Assembly: GCF_005144965.1 (NCBI RefSeq)
Contig: NZ_CP039704.1
Location: forward strand, 1,550,001-1,614,000
DNA length: 64,000 bases
Origin: Hankyongella ginsenosidimutans
GTDB lineage: Bacteria > Pseudomonadota > Alphaproteobacteria > Sphingomonadales > Sphingomonadaceae
Reading direction: 5' to 3'
The translations under genes and the position numbers were made by a program. Shown here piece by piece: positions 39,598 through 50,722 of this stretch. The notes beneath the pieces were generated by a model. The model worked only from the letters and a program-made list of their open reading frames with translations, did not search any database and was not told the origin of the DNA. Numbering within the stretch: the first letter of the stretch is position 1; every line of letters begins with the position of its first letter.

Positions 39598-40965
39598 ATG
39601 ATCGTACCCTGGACGCCATCAAGCTGGCGCGGCTTTGAAGCGCGGCAGATGCCGGAGTATCCGGACGCTGCGGCGCTCACCCGCGTCGAGGCCGAACTGC
39701 GCCGCTATCCGCCGCTGGTGTTCGCCGGCGAGGCGCGTGCGCTGAAGGCGCAACTGGCCGATGCGGCGCTCGGCAAGGCGTTTCTGCTTCAGGGCGGCGA
39801 CTGCGCGGAAAGCTTCGCCGAGTTTCACCCGGACAACATCCGCGATACCTTTCGCGTGCTGCTGCAGATGGCGGTGGTGCTCACCTTTGCCGCCAAGCTG
39901 CCGGTGGTGAAGGTCGGGCGCATGGCCGGCCAGTTCGCCAAGCCGCGTTCTGAGCTGATGGAAACCCGGGACGGTGTCTCGCTGCCGAGCTACCGCGGCG
40001 ACAACGTCAACGATATCGCGTTCACGCCGGAGGCACGCACGCCCGATCCGCAGCGCATGGTGCGCGGCTATCTGCAATCGGTCGCGACCATCAACCTGCT
40101 GCGCGCCTTCTCGCAGGGCGGCTACGCGACGCTCAGCCGGGTGCACGGCTGGACCCTAGACTTCGTCGGCTCGTCCGCCTCGGTCAAGCGCTACCGGGAA
40201 ATGGCGGACCGCATCTCGGAAGCACTCGACTTCATGGCTGCCTGCGGCCTCGACCCGGACCTGGTGCCGCAGCTGCAGGGCACGGATTTCTTCGTCAGCC
40301 ACGAGGCGCTGCTGCTCGGCTACGAAGAAGCGATGACCCGGCAGGACAGTCTGACCGGCCAATGGTACGACACGTCGGCGCACATGCTCTGGGTCGGCGA
40401 CCGCACCCGCTTCACTGGCTCGGCGCACATCGAGTTTCTGCGCGGCGTCGGCAACCCGGTCGCCATGAAGGTCGGCCCCAGCCTCAAGGCGGACGATCTG
40501 CTGCGCCTGATCGACGCGCTGAACCCCGCCAACGAGCCGGGCCGCCTGACCCTGATCGGGCGGTTCGGCCACGACAAGATCGGGTCGCACCTGCCGGAGC
40601 TGGTACGCGCGGTGCAGAAGGAAGGGCGGATCGTGGTGTGGTCCTGCGACCCGATGCACGGCAACACCATCAAGACCGCAACCGGCTACAAGACCCGGCC
40701 GTTCGAGCGCGTGCTCTCGGAAGTGCAGCAGTTTTTCGCCATCCACCAGGCAGAAGGCAGCTACGCCGGCGGCATCCACACCGAGATGACCGGCCAGAAC
40801 GTGACCGAATGCACCGGCGGCACAGTCGCGATCACCGACGAAGCGCTGGCCGACCGCTACCACACCCACTGCGACCCGCGCCTGAATGCGGACCAGTCGC
40901 TGGAGCTGGCGTTCCTGTTGGCCGAAGGGCTGCGTGCGGAGCTTCAAGGCCGCCGGGCGGCGTAA
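39598..40965 (+). CDS. Class II 3-deoxy-7-phosphoheptulonate synthase
   Basis: Intact 455-residue DAHP synthase of the plant-like type II family; condenses PEP and erythrose-4-phosphate at the head of the shikimate pathway. Signatures: [108 protein letters not shown] and [18 protein letters not shown]. The metal-binding Cys is in GGDCAES. ATG 39598 is the first start; the run [19 protein letters not shown] is typical of the N-terminus. It stands alone, with no other aro gene near. Confidence 0.95.
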   Translation: MIVPWTPSSWRGFEARQMPEYPDAAALTRVEAELRRYPPLVFAGEARALKAQLADAALGKAFLLQGGDCAESFAEFHPDNIRDTFRVLLQMAVVLTFAAKLPVVKVGRMAGQFAKPRSELMETRDGVSLPSYRGDNVNDIAFTPEARTPDPQRMVRGYLQSVATINLLRAFSQGGYATLSRVHGWTLDFVGSSASVKRYREMADRISEALDFMAACGLDPDLVPQLQGTDFFVSHEALLLGYEEAMTRQDSLTGQWYDTSAHMLWVGDRTRFTGSAHIEFLRGVGNPVAMKVGPSLKADDLLRLIDALNPANEPGRLTLIGRFGHDKIGSHLPELVRAVQKEGRIVVWSCDPMHGNTIKTATGYKTRPFERVLSEVQQFFAIHQAEGSYAGGIHTEMTGQNVTECTGGTVAITDEALADRYHTHCDPRLNADQSLELAFLLAEGLRAELQGRRAA

Positions 40966-41022
40966 TATACATAATTTTATGTATAAAACACGTTGTAAAT
41001 AACGTTGTATCTCGCCTATATT
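40966..41022 (+). promoter_or_regulatory. Candidate operator and promoter of the RHH operon
   Basis: TATACATAAT and TTTATGTATA (40966-40985) form a 20-bp palindrome with one mismatched pair. Directly after it TTGTAA (40993-40998), an 18-base spacer and TATATT (41017-41022) resemble -35 and -10 boxes. The operon start codon is 66 bases downstream. A ribbon-helix-helix protein encoded by the first gene could bind the palindrome, but that is inference. Confidence 0.45.
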
Positions 41023-41087
41023 ATGCTCAGAGCCGCACTGCGGCGCACATGCGACATGCCCCTTGGGCAGCAGAGGAGAGCGGGAAA

Positions 41088-41299
41088 ATGGCCAAGGCAC
41101 GTTTGAACATTGAATTGAGCGAGGACGTGGCGCGAATCCTCGACGAACTCTCAAGGAGTCGGACACGACCAAGACGGACATTCTTCGCCGAGGCCTGGCG
41201 ATCATGAAAGCGATTTCCGATCAGAAGAAATTCGGTCGCAGTCATGTCGGTTTCGTCAGCGATCCGCGCAAGCTGGAGGCGGAGATTATCGGCCTATGA
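41088..41299 (+). CDS. Ribbon-helix-helix protein (one frame break)
   Basis: About 71 residues. MAKARLNIELSEDVARILDE is the strand and first helix; after a break near 41155 the second helix continues as DTTKTDILRRGLAIMKAISD, then QKKFGRSHVGFVSDPRKLEA. CopG/RHH-like DNA-binding or antitoxin fold. ATG 41088 follows GAGGAGAGCGGGAAA. The stop overlaps the next gene by ATGA, so the three genes of this operon are coupled. The C-terminal KFGRSHVGFVSDPRKL motif is not part of ordinary antitoxins and may contact the next product. Confidence 0.65.
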
Positions 41300-41583
41300 G
41301 CGCACAGCCGCCTTCCGGGCCGCAGCCTGCGCCGATACACATCAATCTCAGTCAGGTTGCTCCTCCGGGCGGCATAACGCAGACACCGACCTACACGGAC
41401 AAGGCAAAGGCGACCGCACTGGTTGTCGCGGTCATCGCCCTGTCGATCATATCGGTGGCGATCGTGGGCGTTTCACTGTGGAAATGGGCGCAGGGCGACG
41501 CGGACGCCGCAGGGCTGATCAAGATCATGGGCGGCGCCGTGCTTGGATATCTGGCGGGCGCTATCGGGGCCAAGGCGCTATGA
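41296..41583 (+). CDS. Small membrane protein with Pro-rich N-terminus
   Basis: Intact 95-residue protein. A Pro/Gln-rich head (SAQPPSGPQPAPIHINLSQV) is followed by one clear membrane segment (ALVVAVIALSIISVAIVGVS) and a second, Gly-rich hydrophobic stretch (IKIMGGAVLGYLAGAIGAKA). It overlaps both neighbours by ATGA. No family recognised; it may tether one of its partners to the inner membrane. Confidence 0.6.
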   Translation: MSAQPPSGPQPAPIHINLSQVAPPGGITQTPTYTDKAKATALVVAVIALSIISVAIVGVSLWKWAQGDADAAGLIKIMGGAVLGYLAGAIGAKAL

Positions 41584-42491
41584 TCGTCTCGGTCATCATC
41601 CCGGCCTACAATGCCGAGACCACGCTGGCGCGGGCGCTGGGGAGCGTACAGGCGCAGGATTTCCGCTTCCACGAGGTGATCGTGGTCGATGACGGTTCCA
41701 CCGATGAAACGGTGGCGGTCGCAGAAAGATCAGTTCTCGATGGGCTGCGGCTGGTGCGCCACGCCGGCAACCGGGGCTCAAGCGCTGCGCTCAACACCGG
41801 CATCGCAGCGGCGTCCGGCGACTGGATCGCGTTTCTCGACGCCGATGATCAATGGCTGCCGGGCAAGATGTCCGCGCAGTTGCGCGCCCTGGAGCAGCAG
41901 CCGGATGCAGCGCTGTGCGCGACCGGTTTCGAGACCGTCGACGCGTCCGGCGCAGTCATGTACCGGTATGGTCTGGAGCCATTCCCGGAGGCTCCGGCCG
42001 TATTCTGGAAGCGGCTGCTGCGCGACTCCGCGGTCGCCAAGCCGTCCGTGCTGGCGCGGCGCGATGCCCTTGTCGACGCCGGGCCGTTCGATGAGTCGCT
42101 CACACTCGGCGAGGATCAGGACATGTGGCTGCGCATCGCTGCCCGCCACCCGGTTGCGTATGTCCATGAGGTTCTGCTGCGCGTCCATACCGGAGCGCCG
42201 TCTCTGACCGGGCGACCCCTGCGGGAGCGCGACCAGTTGCTGCCGATGATCGAGCGCCACCTGTTGGCGCTGTGGGGCCGGCTGGACGAACCGGAAGCGC
42301 GTACAATCCGTGCCGAGCGCTGGGCACGGACCGGGCAGAATCTTGCCAGTGCGCAGGCCGACTGGACTGTCTGGGCTGCCGGCGCGCGGCTGCTGGCGAA
42401 TGCCGCGATGGCTGGCCATCGCCCGGCAGAGACCTTGACGGCGATCGCCAAGACCAGCCCGCCAGTGCGGTGGCTCAAGCGGCATCTTTAG
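41580..42491 (+). CDS. Family 2 glycosyltransferase
   Basis: Intact, 303 residues, GT-A fold. N-terminal nucleotide-sugar site VSVIIPAYNAETTLARALGS, then VIVVDDGSTDETVAVAE, NRGSSAALNTGIAAASGDWI and the metal-binding FLDADDQWLPGK. The acceptor-side acidic motif is LGEDQDMWLRIAARHPVAYV. No membrane segments, so cytoplasmic or peripheral. Its ATG overlaps the stop of the membrane-protein gene. Sugar and acceptor unknown; a GT following an RHH regulator and a small membrane protein is an unusual set. Confidence 0.85.
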   Translation: MIVSVIIPAYNAETTLARALGSVQAQDFRFHEVIVVDDGSTDETVAVAERSVLDGLRLVRHAGNRGSSAALNTGIAAASGDWIAFLDADDQWLPGKMSAQLRALEQQPDAALCATGFETVDASGAVMYRYGLEPFPEAPAVFWKRLLRDSAVAKPSVLARRDALVDAGPFDESLTLGEDQDMWLRIAARHPVAYVHEVLLRVHTGAPSLTGRPLRERDQLLPMIERHLLALWGRLDEPEARTIRAERWARTGQNLASAQADWTVWAAGARLLANAAMAGHRPAETLTAIAKTSPPVRWLKRHL

Positions 42492-42494
42492 TCT

Positions 42495-42992
42495 CTAGCC
42501 TTCCAGGTGGCTGCGCAGCATCCAGGCGCGCTTCTCGTGGCCTTCCATCAGCCCGGTCAGGAAGTCCGCCGTGCCCTCGTCGCCATGCTCATCGGCGATG
42601 GCAGTATCCGCGCGCAACTGGCGGGCGACCGCTTCGTGGCCGTCGCGCAGGCTGGCGATCATCGCCTCGGCGGACATGCCGCGCGACTCGACATCCTCCA
42701 GCCGTGCATGCTCGACATAATCGGCGAGCCGCGCCGGCACCTTGCCGCCCAGAGCGCGCGTCCGCTCGGCGACGTCGTCGATGATTTCATCCAGCGCCTC
42801 GTATTCGTCCTCGAACAGTTTGTGGTCGCTTGAGAAGTGCCGCCCGGTCACGTTCCAGTGGAAGGCGCGGGCGCGGCTGTAGAGCATGAATTCATCCGCC
42901 AGCAGCGCATTCAGCACCGCCGTGACTGCCGCACGGGCGTCTGAGGCAAGCCCGATATGCAGGTCGCCGGAAACCTTGGTGGTATCGCTCAT
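42495..42992 (-). CDS. dps: Dps-family DNA-protecting ferritin-like protein
   Basis: Intact, 165 residues. Oxidises Fe(II) with peroxide, stores iron and shields DNA. Ferroxidase ligands lie in ARAFHWNVTGRHFSSDHKLF (His) and EDEYEALDEIIDDVAER (Asp, Glu), the classic inter-subunit site. RALGGKVPARLADYVEHARL and LTGLMEGHEKRAWMLRSHLE match the later helices. ATG 42992 has GAGGAGG 7 bases upstream. It converges on the glycosyltransferase gene with 3 bases between stops. OxyR-type control is common for dps, but no site is evident. Confidence 0.92.
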   Translation of the reverse strand: MSDTTKVSGDLHIGLASDARAAVTAVLNALLADEFMLYSRARAFHWNVTGRHFSSDHKLFEDEYEALDEIIDDVAERTRALGGKVPARLADYVEHARLEDVESRGMSAEAMIASLRDGHEAVARQLRADTAIADEHGDEGTADFLTGLMEGHEKRAWMLRSHLEG

Positions 42993-43123
42993 GAACATCC
43001 TCCTCATCGTTAAAAGCCTTCATGTAAGTAGGGTTTCCGCCGGCATTATCAACGCAGGGCTTGATGGGTTTCCTTGATATGCGTCATCAAGCGGCTGGTT
43101 TTCCGAACAAGGATATCCCGCCC

Positions 43124-43408
43124 ATGCCGACCTATCTCGTCATCGCCCGCGACCGCCCAGATGCTGGCGACCTGCGCGCACAAACCCGGCCGCGCCACCT
43201 CGAATATCTCGCAGCGCGCACGATCGATATCATCCTCTCCGGACCGATTCTCACCGAGGATGAACGGATGGCCGGTTCGATGTTCGTGATTTCCGCGCCA
43301 GACAGGGCGACAGTGGAGGCGTTTCTGGCCGGCGACCCCTATGCCAGGGCCGGGCTGTTCGACAGCGTCAGCATCGAGCGCTGGCGCCAGGTGATCCCGG
43401 CGCAGTGA
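43124..43408 (+). CDS. YCII-related protein
   Basis: Intact 94-residue small cytoplasmic protein of the YCII (dimeric ferredoxin-like) family: MPTYLVIARDRPDAG, TRPRHLEYLAARTIDIILSG, GPILTEDERMAGSMFVISAP and AGLFDSVSIERWRQVI. The His of RPRHLEYL and Asp of AGDPYARAGLFD are the usual conserved polar residues. It lies between dps and miaB; function unknown, possibly enzymatic. Confidence 0.85.
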   Translation: MPTYLVIARDRPDAGDLRAQTRPRHLEYLAARTIDIILSGPILTEDERMAGSMFVISAPDRATVEAFLAGDPYARAGLFDSVSIERWRQVIPAQ

Positions 43409-43497
43409 CACCCCAGTGACTCCCCGCTTGGCGGGAGCCCGGCGGGTGCGATATAGCGAACCAACGACGCACCCCTCGCACACCGTCCGGAGATCCC

Positions 43498-44860
43498 TTG
43501 GCGACCGAACATCGCACTGCGCACATCAAGACATTCGGTTGTCAGATGAACGTCTATGATTCCGAACGGATGGCCGAAGTGCTGGCCGAGGCGGGCTATC
43601 GCCTGTCCGACAGCGCGGACAACGCCGATCTGGTGCTGCTCAACACCTGCCACATTCGCGAGAAGGCATCGGACAAGGTCTATTCCGAAGTGGGGCGCGT
43701 GCGGGCGGAGGCGATGGAGCGCAACGCCCGTCCGCCGATGGTCGCCGTCGCCGGCTGCGTCGCGCAGGCTGAAGGCGGCGAGATGATACGGCGCGCGCCG
43801 GGTGTGAACCTTGTGGTCGGCCCGCAGTCCTACCACCGTCTGCCGCAGCTGCTGCAGGAGATGGATGCGCAGGCCGCACGGGGCAAGCGTCCGCACGTCG
43901 TCGACACCGAATTCCCCGCCGATGACAAGTTCGACCATCTGCCGACAGCGCGCAGCGTGCGCGGCCCGACCGCCTTCGTCACCGTGCAGGAGGGCTGCGA
44001 CAAATTCTGCACCTTCTGCGTGGTGCCCTACACGCGCGGTGCGGAAGTCTCCCGCCCGGCGCAGGCGATTCTCGACGAGGTGCGCCAACTGGTCGACAAG
44101 GGCGTGGTCGATGTCACGCTGCTGGGCCAGAATGTGAACGCCTACCACGGCGAACATGCCGGCGGGCCGCTTTCGCTGGCGGGGCTTGCGGACCGGCTTG
44201 CGGAGATTCCCGGCCTGAAGCGCATCCGCTACACGACATCGCACCCTCGCGACATGGCGGACGATCTGATCGTCGCGCACCGCGACAATCCGAAGCTCAT
44301 GCCGTTCCTGCATCTGCCCGTGCAGTCCGGCTCGGATCGCCTGCTTGCGGCGATGAACCGCAAGCATACGGCGGCAAGCTACCTTGCGCTGGTCGAGCGG
44401 TTGCGCGCGGCGCGGCCGGACCTGGCACTGTCCGGCGACTTCATCGTCGGCTTCCCCGGCGAGACCGATGCCGATTTCGAGGCGACGCTCGAGCTTGTGC
44501 GCGCCGCCGATTACGCGCAGGCCTATTCGTTCAAATATTCCCCGGCCAGGAACGCCTGCCGCCGAGATGGCCGACCAGGTGCCGGAGGCCGTCAAGGCCG
44601 CGCGCCTGGCGCAGTTGCAGGACCTGCTGTTCGCCCAGCAGGCGCGCTTCAACGAAGGCTTCCTCGGGCGCACGTTCGAACTGCTGCTGGAGCGACATGG
44701 CCGCCACGACGGGCAGTTCATCGGCCGTTCGCCATACATGCAGTCCGTTCACGTCACGGTACCGGGCGGCAGGCTCGGCGATATGATACCGGTGCGCATC
44801 GTCGGCGCCGGTCCGCACAGTCTTGAAGGGGCGCTTGTCCAGAAAGCGGAGGCCGCGTGA
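43498..44860 (+). CDS. miaB: tRNA-2-methylthio-N6-dimethylallyladenosine synthase (one frame break)
   Basis: Radical-SAM methylthiotransferase modifying A37 of tRNAs, about 454 residues. N-terminal UPF0004 domain with the first cluster Cys residues in [35 protein letters not shown] and [13 protein letters not shown]; radical-SAM triad in [23 protein letters not shown] domain at the C-terminus ([27 protein letters not shown]). Break near 44550 between KYSP and [11 protein letters not shown]. Start at TTG 43498, as [13 protein letters not shown] begins right there. It overlaps phoH by GTGA and heads the phoH-ybeY-corC-lnt cluster. Confidence 0.95.
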
Positions 44861-45879
44861 GCCGTAAACCGTCCAAGCCCGCCAAGGGTGCTGCGCCGCC
44901 CAGTGGCCAGCGTGGCGCCGTGCTGAACCTCGAGTTCGCGGATGCCAGTCTGCTCGGTCCGCTGTTCGGCCAGTTCGACCAGAACCTGATCGCCCTGGAG
45001 AACCGGCTGGGGTCTATATCGCGGCCCGCGGCAACAAGCTGACGATCGAGGGCGAGCAAAGCGCTGCCGAGCAGGCGCGCGATGTGCTGGTGACGCTCTA
45101 CAACAAGCTCGATCACGGCGAGACCGTCGACGTCGAGGATGTCGACGCGGCGCTGGCCATGAGCGTGCCGTCTGCGGAAGCGCCGGGCGTGCGCGCGTTC
45201 GACGGGCAGTCCGCTGTACTGATCCGCACCCGCCGCAAGACCATCCAGCCGCGTACCCCGACCCAGATTCGCTACATGCAGCATCTGGCCAGTGACAATA
45301 TCATCTTCGCGCTTGGGCCGGCGGGCACCGGCAAAACCTATCTGGCGGTCGCGCAGGCCGTCTCGCATTTGATCAACGGGCTGGTCGACCGCATCATCCT
45401 GTCCCGTCCGGCGGTGGAAGCCGGCGAGCGGCTGGGCTTTCTGCCCGGCGACATGAAGGAGAAGGTCGACCCCTACCTGCGCCCCTTTACGATGCCTTGT
45501 ACGACATGCTGCCGCAGGAGCAGGTCGAGCGCCGGCTGGCGTCCGGCGAGATCGAGATCGCGCCGATCGCCTTCATGCGCGGACGCACCCTGTCCGATGC
45601 GTTCGTCATCCTGGATGAAGCGCAGAACACCACCGCGATGCAGATGAAGATGTTCCTCACGCGGTACGGCGCGCGCTGCCATATGGTCGTCTGCGGCGAC
45701 CCGAATCAGGTCGATCTGCCGAACGGCACCTCGGGGCTGCACGACGCGGTCAAGCGGCTGGAGGGCATCCCCGGCATCGGTGTCGTCCGCTTCAGCGCCG
45801 CGGAGGTTGTGCGCCACCCGCTGGTCGGCAAGATCGTCGAGGCCTACGAGGGGCCGGCAGCGTCGCCGCCCGGGGTTGA
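44857..45879 (+). CDS. phoH: PhoH-like ATPase (YbeZ)
   Basis: NTPase of about 340 residues linked to RNA maturation together with YbeY. Walker A is [19 protein letters not shown]; Walker B is [19 protein letters not shown]; other words are [35 protein letters not shown] and [20 protein letters not shown]. Starts at GTG 44857 overlapping the miaB stop. Breaks near 45013 and 45484. Near 45855 a further break must occur, because the current frame runs straight into ybeY without a stop; a TGA at 45877-45879 in the neighbouring frame (GSVAARG then stop) is the likely true end. Confidence 0.9.
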
Positions 45880-45880
45880 T

Positions 45881-46384
45881 ATGTTGCGCATCGCGCTTGA
45901 AATCGCCGAAGATCGCTGGAGCGAGACCGGTCTTGACTGGAACGCCTTGGCCTGCGCGGTCTGTGACGCGGCCCTGAAGGCCACCCCGTTCGAACACTGG
46001 AGCAGCGCGGCCGAGGTGCTGGAGGTGAGCGTTCAGCTCACCAACGACGCTGAAGTGCAGGAACTGAATCGCGACTATCGCGGCAAGGACAAGCCGACGA
46101 ACGTGCTTTCGTTCCCGATGATCGAAATGCGCGAGCTTGCGGACGGGCTGCTGGCGCCGGAGCAGTTGCTCGGCGATGTCGTGCTCGCCCTCGAGACGGT
46201 CGCCGCCGAAGCCGCGGCCCAGGGCAAGACCCTGCGCGACCATGGCCTGCACCTGATCGCCCACGGCTTTCTGCATCTGCTCGGCTACGACCATGAAACC
46301 GGCGCAGCCGACGCCGAGGCCATGGAGGCGCTCGAGCGGCGCGCGCTCGCAGAATTGAACGTGGCGGACCCCTATGGCGAGTGA
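45881..46384 (+). CDS. ybeY: Endoribonuclease YbeY
   Basis: Zinc-dependent single-strand endoribonuclease for 16S rRNA 3'-end maturation, 167 residues. ATG 45881 gives MLRIALEIAEDRWSETGLDW; the core has SVQLTNDAEVQELNRDYRGK, DKPTNVLSFPM and LLGDVVLALETV. The zinc site is the HxxxHxxxxxH motif in LHLIAHGFLHLLGYDHE. It is in frame with phoH in this sequence, but that fusion is probably a base error. It overlaps corC by 11 bases. Confidence 0.93.
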   Translation: MLRIALEIAEDRWSETGLDWNALACAVCDAALKATPFEHWSSAAEVLEVSVQLTNDAEVQELNRDYRGKDKPTNVLSFPMIEMRELADGLLAPEQLLGDVVLALETVAAEAAAQGKTLRDHGLHLIAHGFLHLLGYDHETGAADAEAMEALERRALAELNVADPYGE

Positions 46385-47300
46385 GAAGCCGAGCGACCCG
46401 GAGAGCCGAAGTAGCGGCCTGATCGGTAAGCTGCTGCGCAACTGGCGTGGTGCCCAGCGGCGCGGCCATGACAGCTCGCTGCGGGAGAGCATCGCGCACG
46501 CCATGGAGGAACATGGCGAGCCGGCTGTCGCCGATCTCGACGACCTCTCCGTGAGCCAGCGGTTGATGCTGCGCAACCTGCTCGATTACGGCGACTTGAG
46601 CGTTGGCGACGTCATGGTGCCACGCGCCGACATCGAGGCGTTCAACATCGCCGACGGCTTCGAGGAGCTGGTGGCGCAATTCGCGCGCGCCGGCCATTCC
46701 CGCCTGCCGGTCTATCGGGACTCGCTCGATGCGATCATCGGCATGGCGCATGTGAAGGACGTCTATCGGCTGCTGGCCGAGCCTGTGCGTCCGCGCCAGC
46801 CGCGGCTCGACAGCCTGCTGCGCTCGGTCCTGTTCGTGCCGCCCTCGATGCGGGTGCTGGACTTGCTGACCCGCATGCGCGCCAGCCGCACCCATATGGC
46901 CATCGTCGTCGACGAATATGGCGGCACGGACGGCTTGGCGACCATTGAGGACCTGGTCGAGCAGATCGTCGGCGAGATCGACGACGAGCATGACGAAGCG
47001 GAAGCGGCCCTCCTGCGGCCGCTGCCGGACGGATCTTACGACGCCGATGCGCGACTGCCACTTGAGGATTTGGAAGCACATCTGAAGCAGGACTTTCTGC
47101 CCGCAGAAGCCGACGAGGAAGTCGATACCCTTGGTGGCCTGCTGTTTTTCCTGTGCGGACGCGTTCCGGTCATCGGCGAGGTGATCGAGGACGAGAGCGG
47201 CTATCGCTTCGAAGTCGTTGACGGCGATCCCCGTCGCATCACCCGTGTGCGCATCCACCCGCCCAAGCGCGTGCCGGACCTGGACGATGCGACTGGCTAG
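46374..47300 (+). CDS. corC: CorC/HlyC-type CBS-domain protein
   Basis: Intact, 308 residues. An N-terminal linker is followed by [20 protein letters not shown], the start of the tandem CBS domains ([57 protein letters not shown]), and a C-terminal transporter-associated CorC_HlyC domain ([20 protein letters not shown]). No membrane segments, so it is the cytoplasmic CorC type, implicated in Mg/Co efflux. ATG 46374 lies inside the ybeY end. Conserved position between ybeY and lnt. Confidence 0.92.
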   Translation: MASEKPSDPESRSSGLIGKLLRNWRGAQRRGHDSSLRESIAHAMEEHGEPAVADLDDLSVSQRLMLRNLLDYGDLSVGDVMVPRADIEAFNIADGFEELVAQFARAGHSRLPVYRDSLDAIIGMAHVKDVYRLLAEPVRPRQPRLDSLLRSVLFVPPSMRVLDLLTRMRASRTHMAIVVDEYGGTDGLATIEDLVEQIVGEIDDEHDEAEAALLRPLPDGSYDADARLPLEDLEAHLKQDFLPAEADEEVDTLGGLLFFLCGRVPVIGEVIEDESGYRFEVVDGDPRRITRVRIHPPKRVPDLDDATG

Positions 47301-47307
47301 GTCGGGG

Positions 47308-48878
47308 ATGATCCGTTTACAGCACCTGCGCGCGCTGCCGGAACGGGTGGCAGGCCTGCCGCTTGCCGTGCGGGAGGTGCTGATGGCACTGCTCGGCGCG
47401 CTCAGCGCGCTTGCCTTTGCACCGCTGTGCCTGCTGCCGTTGATGGGGTGGCGTTCGCTGGACTGCTGTGGGCACTGGATGGCGCGGCCACACGCCTGCA
47501 GGCGTTCCGGCTCGGCTGGTGGTTCGGCTTCGGGCAGTTTGCGCTCGGGCTGATCTGGATCGCTGAGGCTTTCCGTTTTCAGGATGCTCTGCCCCACAGC
47601 GCGGGCTACCTGGCGGTGATGCTGCTGGCGGCGTTTCTGGCGCTGTTCACGGCGAGCAGCGCCCTGCTGACGCAGGCGCTTGCGCCTCCCGGGGCGTGGC
47701 GGGTTATCGCGCTGGCGACGGCCTGGACGCTCGGCGAATGGCTGCGTGGGCATTTATTCACCGGCTTTCCTGGAACCTCGTCGGCTCTGCCTGGCTGGCC
47801 GTGCCGCCGGTTGCGCAGGCCGCCGGGCTGGTCGGGGTCTATGGTCTGTCTTTCCTGATGGTGTTTACAAGCGGCGCTCTGGCGCAGGCGATCGGCAGGC
47901 AGGGGCGGCCATCGGCTCTTTCCTGTTTGCCGCCGGCCTGCTGGCGCTGCTGTTCGTCGGTGGTGAACTGCGTCTCAACCGCCCGCAGCCGCCGACGGGG
48001 CCTTCGCTGGTCGTCGTACAGGCCAATATCGGTCAGGGGCAGAAATGGCGGGATGAAACCGGCCGCCGCAACCTCAACCTGCACCTGGACATGACCTTCA
48101 AGGCGCCGGGCCGGGATACGCCGCGCCTGGTGATATGGCCGGAGACCGCCATCCCCAATCTGATCGAGGAAGAAACGACGACGCGCTATCTGATCGCACG
48201 CCATCTCGGCGACGACGGCCTGGTGCTGACCGGCGGTGTCAAAGTCGAACGCGATGAAAACGGCTACGCTATTTCCGCGCGCAACAGTCTTTTGTTATCG
48301 ATCCCAATGCGCAGGTAATCGCCAGTTACGACAAGTCACATCTTGTGCCGTTTGGCGAATATCTGCCGTTTCGCGATGTATTAACCATAATCGGCCTGTC
48401 TCGACTTGCGACGGGCGATCTGGACTTCACCGCCGGCCCCGGACCCAGAACGATAAAACTACCCGGTTTCCCTTCGGTCGGCCCCTTGATCTGTTATGAA
48501 ATCATCTTTCCCGGCGCGGTCGTTGATCGCAATCATAGACCGGAATGGCTCCTGAATATATCCAATGATGCATGGTTCGGGACATTCTTTGGCCCACACC
48601 AGCATTTGGCGCAGGCGCGATTGCGCGCAATCGAAGAAGGTTTGCCGGTTGTGCGCTCGACTCCAACCGGCATCAGCACTATTATAGATGCTCGTGGCCA
48701 AGTGCTTAAAAACAGGGTTAGAGCAAAAGTCATACTTTCTGGCAACTTGCCACCCGCGCTACCGCCTACACCTTATGCGAGAAATGGCGATTTACCCATC
48801 GTTTCACTACTGATATTGTGCAGTTTATCTTGCATCATCTGCGCCAAGAGGGTAGGTAAGCGAAACGTTCGCGAATAG
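47308..48878 (+). CDS. lnt: Apolipoprotein N-acyltransferase (frame-broken)
   Basis: Inner-membrane enzyme adding the third acyl chain to lipoproteins, about 524 residues. Several N-terminal membrane segments (LMALLGALSALAFAPLCLLP; YLAVMLLAAFLALFTASSAL; LVGVYGLSFLMVFTSGALAQ), then the nitrilase domain with the catalytic triad: Glu in VIWPETAIPNLIEEE, Lys in YDKSHLVPFGEYLPF, Cys in LICYEIIFPG. NDAWFGTFFGPHQHLAQARL and VVRSTPTGIS are further signatures. A last membrane segment (IVSLLILCSLSCIICA) ends the protein. ATG 47308. Breaks near 47440, 47770, 47905 and 48285. The final 600 bases are less GC-rich than the first part. Confidence 0.92.
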
Positions 48879-48945
48879 CGGCGTTCCACCCCTCGGGGTG
48901 AGACCTTTGTTCTTCGTTGCGTATCCAGTCGAAGGTCGCGTAAAT

Positions 48946-49349
48946 ATGGCAGACCAGCCACACCCAATCGATGTCCACGTTGGCATGCGCTTGCGCGCGC
49001 GCCGTCGAATCCTCGGCATGACACAGGAAAAGCTTGGCGAACTTCTCGGCCTGACATTCCAGCAGGTCCAGAAATACGAGCGCGGTGCCAACCGCATCGG
49101 CTCAAGCCGCCTGTTTGAATTGTCGCAAATACTTCAAACGCCAGTCAGTTACTTCTTCGAAGGCATGTCGGGGAGACTTCCGCAGCGGTCGGCGTCGCCG
49201 AGCCGACGGAGGGGTTCGAGCACGACAGCCTGGCGTCGAAGGAGACGCAGGATCTGCTGCGGCACTATTATCGGATCTCCGATCAGAAGACGCGCCGCAA
49301 GCTGCTGGAGTTGATCCGCTCGATCGGGACGGACCCAGGCGCAGCCTGA
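48946..49349 (+). CDS. XRE-family HTH transcriptional regulator (one frame break)
   Basis: About 134 residues. The helix-turn-helix domain spans residues 9-66: HVGMRLRARRRILGMTQEKL, GELLGLTFQQVQKYERGANR, IGSSRLFELSQILQTPVSYF. After a break near 49172 the tail reads ETQDLLRHYYRISDQKTRRK, LLELIRSIG. ATG 48946 behind GAAGGTCGCGTAAAT. Regulators of this shape stand between lnt and metK in many alphaproteobacteria; target unknown, with metK next to it a candidate. Confidence 0.88.
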
Positions 49350-49396
49350 TCTCGCGCGGCGGCGCGGCAAAGACACGCCGCCGACGGTGAGTTAAA

Positions 49397-49418
49397 GACA
49401 TAAAGATGGCTTTATGTC
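49397..49418 (+). promoter_or_regulatory. Perfect inverted repeat upstream of metK, candidate operator
   Basis: GACATAAAG, ATGG, CTTTATGTC: 9-bp perfect arms 100 bases before the metK start. ATAAAGAT-centred palindromes are, from memory, found ahead of methionine-cycle genes in alphaproteobacteria under ArsR-type SAH/SAM-responsive regulators. As RNA it would be a short hairpin without a T-run. I see no SAM-II or SAM/SAH riboswitch core. Confidence 0.5.
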
Positions 49419-49517
49419 CTTGCTTCCGACGGACGCTCTGGGTATGAGCGCGCCATCAACCGCGCAGCACTTTCGTGCGGCTGCGCACCTGGCGCCAATA
49501 CGCGAAGGAGTTTGCCC

Positions 49518-50699
<1,182 letters not shown>

Positions 50700-50722
50700 A
50701 GCCTGGCGGCTTCAGACGGAAT

